A program made the translations under genes and the position numbers. Below the pieces are notes generated by a model. That model worked only from the letters and a program-made list of their open reading frames with translations. It was not told where the DNA came from and did no database searches. 44,641 nt of DNA from positions 1 through 44,641 of the forward strand of contig JBATVL010000040.1 of assembly GCA_049671745.1 (NCBI GenBank), read 5' to 3'. This document shows positions 42,207 to 44,641 of this stretch, piece after piece; within the stretch, counting starts at the first letter, position 1; every line of letters begins with the position of its first letter. This DNA comes from SNAP01 sp049671745 (GTDB lineage Bacteria > Bacteroidota > Bacteroidia > Bacteroidales > Marinifilaceae).

Positions 42207-43757
42207 ATGATAAATATGGTGGACATACAAGAGATATTGCTACTTCATTTTAGAAATGGAGAGAGTATAAGTAGTATATCAAGAAAATTAAAACTTAGTC
42301 GAAAGACAGTGCGTAGATATATTGACACGCACAAAAAGAAAATAGATAACCCATATGCTGATAATTCTATCGCTCAAGGGTTAATCCAGACTTACCGATA
42401 CGATAGTTCCAAACGGAAACGTAAAAAACTTACCCAAGAAATTCAAGATAAGATAGATTACCATCTTTCAGAGAATGATAAAAAGCGACATCAAGGACTT
42501 CATAAACAATTACTAAAATCAATAGATATACATGAGTTGCTTTCTGATGAAGGTATGGATATTGCTTACAGTACGGTAAGTCACTACATCACTAAAACAA
42601 CAAGAAAAGTAAATGAAGCTTTTATAAAGCAAGTTTATCATCCTGGTTATGCCTGCGAATTTGATTGGGGAGAAGTTAAGCTTAATATAAATGGGCAACT
42701 CATGAAGTTTCAGCTAGCAGTATTTACTAATTCGTACAGTAATTACCGATATGCTCGTTTGTATAACCGTCAGGATAGTCTTTGTTTTGTTGATAGTCAC
42801 ATTCAATATTTTTCCCATGTAGGTAGAGTTATAAAAGAAATGGTTTATGATAACATGCGTGTTGCTGTAAGTAAATTTATTGGAAAATCCCATAAAGAAC
42901 CTACTGAGGCTTTACTTGAAATTGCACATTATTATAATTTTAAATGGCGTTTCTGTAATGCTCGTAAGGGTAATGAGAAGGGACATGTCGAAAAGAGTGT
43001 TGAGTATGTTAGACGTAAAAGCTTTGCTAACAATATAGATTTTATTGATTTAAAATCTGCTAATAATCATCTAGATCTAATTTTAAATAAGATTAATAAT
43101 AAAAATCTGTCTGTAAATAAAAAGGCAGCAAAAGATCTTCTTGAAGAAGAAAAGAATTATATGCCAAAGGCTAAAAAAGCCTATGTTTATTTCCAAACTG
43201 AGAGTTCTCATGTAGATAAACTTTCAACAATTAAGTTTAAGCAAAATTCATATTCCGTTCCAGATAGATATGTTGGAAAGATATTATCTCTACATGTTTT
43301 TCATGATCAAATACAAATATTCGATAATGATAAGTTGATATGCATCCATCAGCGTTCTTATAGAATACATGATTGGCAAATTAAACTTGAACACTATATT
43401 CCAACTCTAGAAGTAAAACCAGGAGCTCTACACTCTTCTCTGGCCTTCAAACAAGCTGATTATAGATTACAAGAGATATACAATACTCACTTTAAAGATA
43501 ACACTAAAGATTTCATCTCTCTTTTGGGTTATGTTTTCACTAACAAAATAGATGTAGGTAATTTATGCTCAAAAGTTGAAGAGGTAAGCAAGCTTACTCC
43601 TAATGATATTTCTATAGATAAGATTATGGTATTACTTGAACGTAATGATAATGATCTTATGCATAATAAAAGCCATACAGATTCAATAGATGAGATAGAA
43701 GAATGTTCGCAAGCCTTTTTAGAGAGAGCGAATACATTATATGCTAATTATCAATAA
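42207..43757 (+). CDS. istA: IS21-family transposase
   Basis: 516 aa. The N-terminal helix-turn-helix (SISSISRKLKLSRKTVRRYI) would bind the terminal repeats. The DDE catalytic domain has D153 in CEFDWGEVK, D215 in VYDNMRVAV and E262 in KGHVEKSVEYVRR, the integrase-like triad. The C-terminal region KFKQNSYSVPDRYVGK is typical of IstA. All catalytic residues are intact, so the element looks active. It is followed immediately by istB. ATG 42207 was used; ATG 42216 would shorten it by three residues. Confidence 0.95.
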   Translation: MINMVDIQEILLLHFRNGESISSISRKLKLSRKTVRRYIDTHKKKIDNPYADNSIAQGLIQTYRYDSSKRKRKKLTQEIQDKIDYHLSENDKKRHQGLHKQLLKSIDIHELLSDEGMDIAYSTVSHYITKTTRKVNEAFIKQVYHPGYACEFDWGEVKLNINGQLMKFQLAVFTNSYSNYRYARLYNRQDSLCFVDSHIQYFSHVGRVIKEMVYDNMRVAVSKFIGKSHKEPTEALLEIAHYYNFKWRFCNARKGNEKGHVEKSVEYVRRKSFANNIDFIDLKSANNHLDLILNKINNKNLSVNKKAAKDLLEEEKNYMPKAKKAYVYFQTESSHVDKLSTIKFKQNSYSVPDRYVGKILSLHVFHDQIQIFDNDKLICIHQRSYRIHDWQIKLEHYIPTLEVKPGALHSSLAFKQADYRLQEIYNTHFKDNTKDFISLLGYVFTNKIDVGNLCSKVEEVSKLTPNDISIDKIMVLLERNDNDLMHNKSHTDSIDEIEECSQAFLERANTLYANYQ

Positions 43758-44532
43758 TATGGAAGAGATGAAAGAAAGAATAAAAGAATTACTTGGTGAG
43801 ATAAAATTATCTGCATTAAAGAATAATTTTTACGATATACTAGAGAGCTGTAAACTAGAAAACAAAAGCCATGAACAATTTTTATTAGAACTCTTAGAAC
43901 TTGAATATAATTCAAGATTAGAAAGTAGAAAGACAGCAAAAGTGCGTCTTGCTAAATTTCCATATAAGAGATATTTAGATGATTTAATAAGAGAAGAATT
44001 ACCTATAAAAGCACAAGAAAAACTAAGTGAGTTAGAGAATCTAAATTTCATTAAAGAAGGTAGAAATATTGTTCTTGCTGGTAATCCAGGCACTGGAAAA
44101 ACACATATTGCTATTGGTTTAGGCATAAAAGCCTGTATGAATAATTATAGGGTATTATTTACAACTGTACCTCGATTATTAACTCAAATAAAAGAATCTA
44201 GATCTGAAAGGACACTGAGACAATTAGAGCTTAAATATGAAAAATATGATCTTGTTATATGTGATGAATTTGGATACATCTCATTTGACAAAGAAGGTGC
44301 TGAATTATTATTTAATCATTTATCACTTAGGGCTGGCTTGAAATCTACAATTATAACCACAAATCTAGGTTTTAATAAGTGGAACGACATTTTTGCTGAT
44401 ACTGTCCTTACTGCTGCTCTTGTTGATAGGCTTACTCATAAGGCTCATATTTTAAATATGAATGGAGAATCATTTAGACTAAAAGAAACAATGGCATTTC
44501 TAAATAATAAAGAGGGAGGGCAAATGAAATAA
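43741..44532 (+). CDS. istB: IS21-family helper ATPase
   Basis: 263 aa AAA+ ATPase, the IstB/DnaC-like partner that selects target DNA and activates IstA. Walker A GNPGTGKTH is at residues 114-122, and the Walker B segment reads YDLVICDEFGY. The frame from ATG 43741 overlaps istA by 17 bases; ATG 43759 (MEEMKERIKELLGE), one base after the istA stop, is an equally likely start, giving 257 aa. Either way the two genes are translationally coupled. No disruption is visible. Confidence 0.94.
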   Translation: MLIINNMEEMKERIKELLGEIKLSALKNNFYDILESCKLENKSHEQFLLELLELEYNSRLESRKTAKVRLAKFPYKRYLDDLIREELPIKAQEKLSELENLNFIKEGRNIVLAGNPGTGKTHIAIGLGIKACMNNYRVLFTTVPRLLTQIKESRSERTLRQLELKYEKYDLVICDEFGYISFDKEGAELLFNHLSLRAGLKSTIITTNLGFNKWNDIFADTVLTAALVDRLTHKAHILNMNGESFRLKETMAFLNNKEGGQMK

Positions 44533-44590
44533 ATAATATTTAATAAATTAATTGGGTGGTAAGTTTTTATCACTTATTTTTGGATTCAAA

Positions 44591-44641
44591 GTGGGTACTT
44601 TTCAAATGCTACAGGTGGTACCTTTTCGAATGCTACATACA
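44591..44641 (-). repeat. Right terminal repeats of the IS21 element
   Basis: Two inverted copies: outer (44614-44641, ending TGCTACATACA) and inner (44591-44613, ending AAATGCTACA). They match the left repeats in the TGTAGCATTnGAAAA core. Confidence 0.85.

Larger units (their letters stand above)
42107..44641 (+). mobile_element. IS21-family insertion sequence
   Basis: A 2535-bp element with istA and istB. Left end TGTATGTAGCATCTGAAAAC and right end (reverse complement) TGTATGTAGCATTCGAAAAG begin with the same 12 bases. Each end carries a second internal copy: TAGCATTCGAAAAC at 42136-42149 and, on the right, ACTTTTCAAATGCTACA at 44597-44613. Multiple terminal repeats are typical of IS21. 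The right end coincides with the last base of the window, so a target duplication cannot be checked. Confidence 0.93.

Noticed and set aside
1..44641. Prophage or integrative conjugative element
   Set aside because: No integrase, phage structural or conjugation genes and no attachment-site duplication at the tRNA genes were seen; the only mobile element is the IS21 copy.

Overview
The window looks like chromosomal DNA of a low-GC member of the Bacteroidota, most likely order Bacteroidales. The evidence is the AT-rich base composition, promoters of the TTTG / TAnnTTTG type (best example in front of the tRNA pair), few Shine-Dalgarno sequences, and family choices typical of the group: an ECF sigma factor followed by a DUF4252-type secreted protein, DUF4105, an acyl-ACP thioesterase and TamA/TamB-like envelope genes. 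Genus cannot be decided from the sequence alone. The window ends exactly on the right terminus of an IS21-family element, as expected if a contig broke at a repeated insertion sequence.

Layout. 1-3300: histidine degradation genes (fused ftcD-fchA and hutI, minus strand) with a terminator downstream. 3300-3740: a repeat-rich intergenic region with four tandem 11-bp repeats inside a long inverted repeat. 3740-5853: ECF sigma factor, small membrane protein and DUF4252-like secreted protein. 6005-8574: a YfcC-type transporter and a ZupT-type metal transporter. 8631-10548 (minus): small membrane protein, dihydroorotate dehydrogenase-like protein and YggS. 10635-14532 (plus): a small membrane protein, then a tight operon of truA, a DUF4105 protein, an acyl-ACP thioesterase and rsmE. 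14556-19646 (minus): two tandem paralogous Cache-domain sensor histidine kinases. 19837-20241: OsmC-like protein. 20683-20848: tRNA-Tyr and tRNA-Gly. 20947-23078: a sirtuin and mnmE.

23114-24855 (minus) is a decaying locus. One secreted-protein gene has two in-frame stop codons. A second has its signal peptide out of frame with its body and carries a pentanucleotide microsatellite in the coding sequence. 25079-25882 encodes an MscS channel. Next to it, at 25975-26375, is a small membrane protein gene split across two frames exactly at a canonical A_AAA_AAG slippery heptamer.

26436-30209 (minus) is an operon combining a fused FakA-FakB-like (DhaL + DegV) protein, a DUF1295 membrane protein, a membrane-anchored peroxiredoxin and PlsY. 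This suggests exogenous or recycled fatty acids are phosphorylated and passed to glycerol-3-phosphate for phospholipid synthesis. 30360-32731 holds a bile acid:sodium symporter family protein and a DUF2867-type SDR. 32809-37866 is a TamA-TamB-like pair for envelope biogenesis. 37884-41196 (minus) is a translationally overlapping pair, a NUDIX hydrolase and a PLD-nuclease/SF2 helicase/DUF3427 protein, which is a plausible DNA repair or defence module. 41357-42022 is an NAD(P)-binding protein, followed by the IS21 element (42107-44641).

The strongest candidates for unusual biology are the microsatellite and decayed secreted genes (23-25 kb), the slippery-site gene (26.2 kb), the FakAB-PlsY operon (26.4-30.2 kb), the PLD-helicase/NUDIX pair (37.9-41.2 kb) and the 3.43-3.60 kb repeat region.
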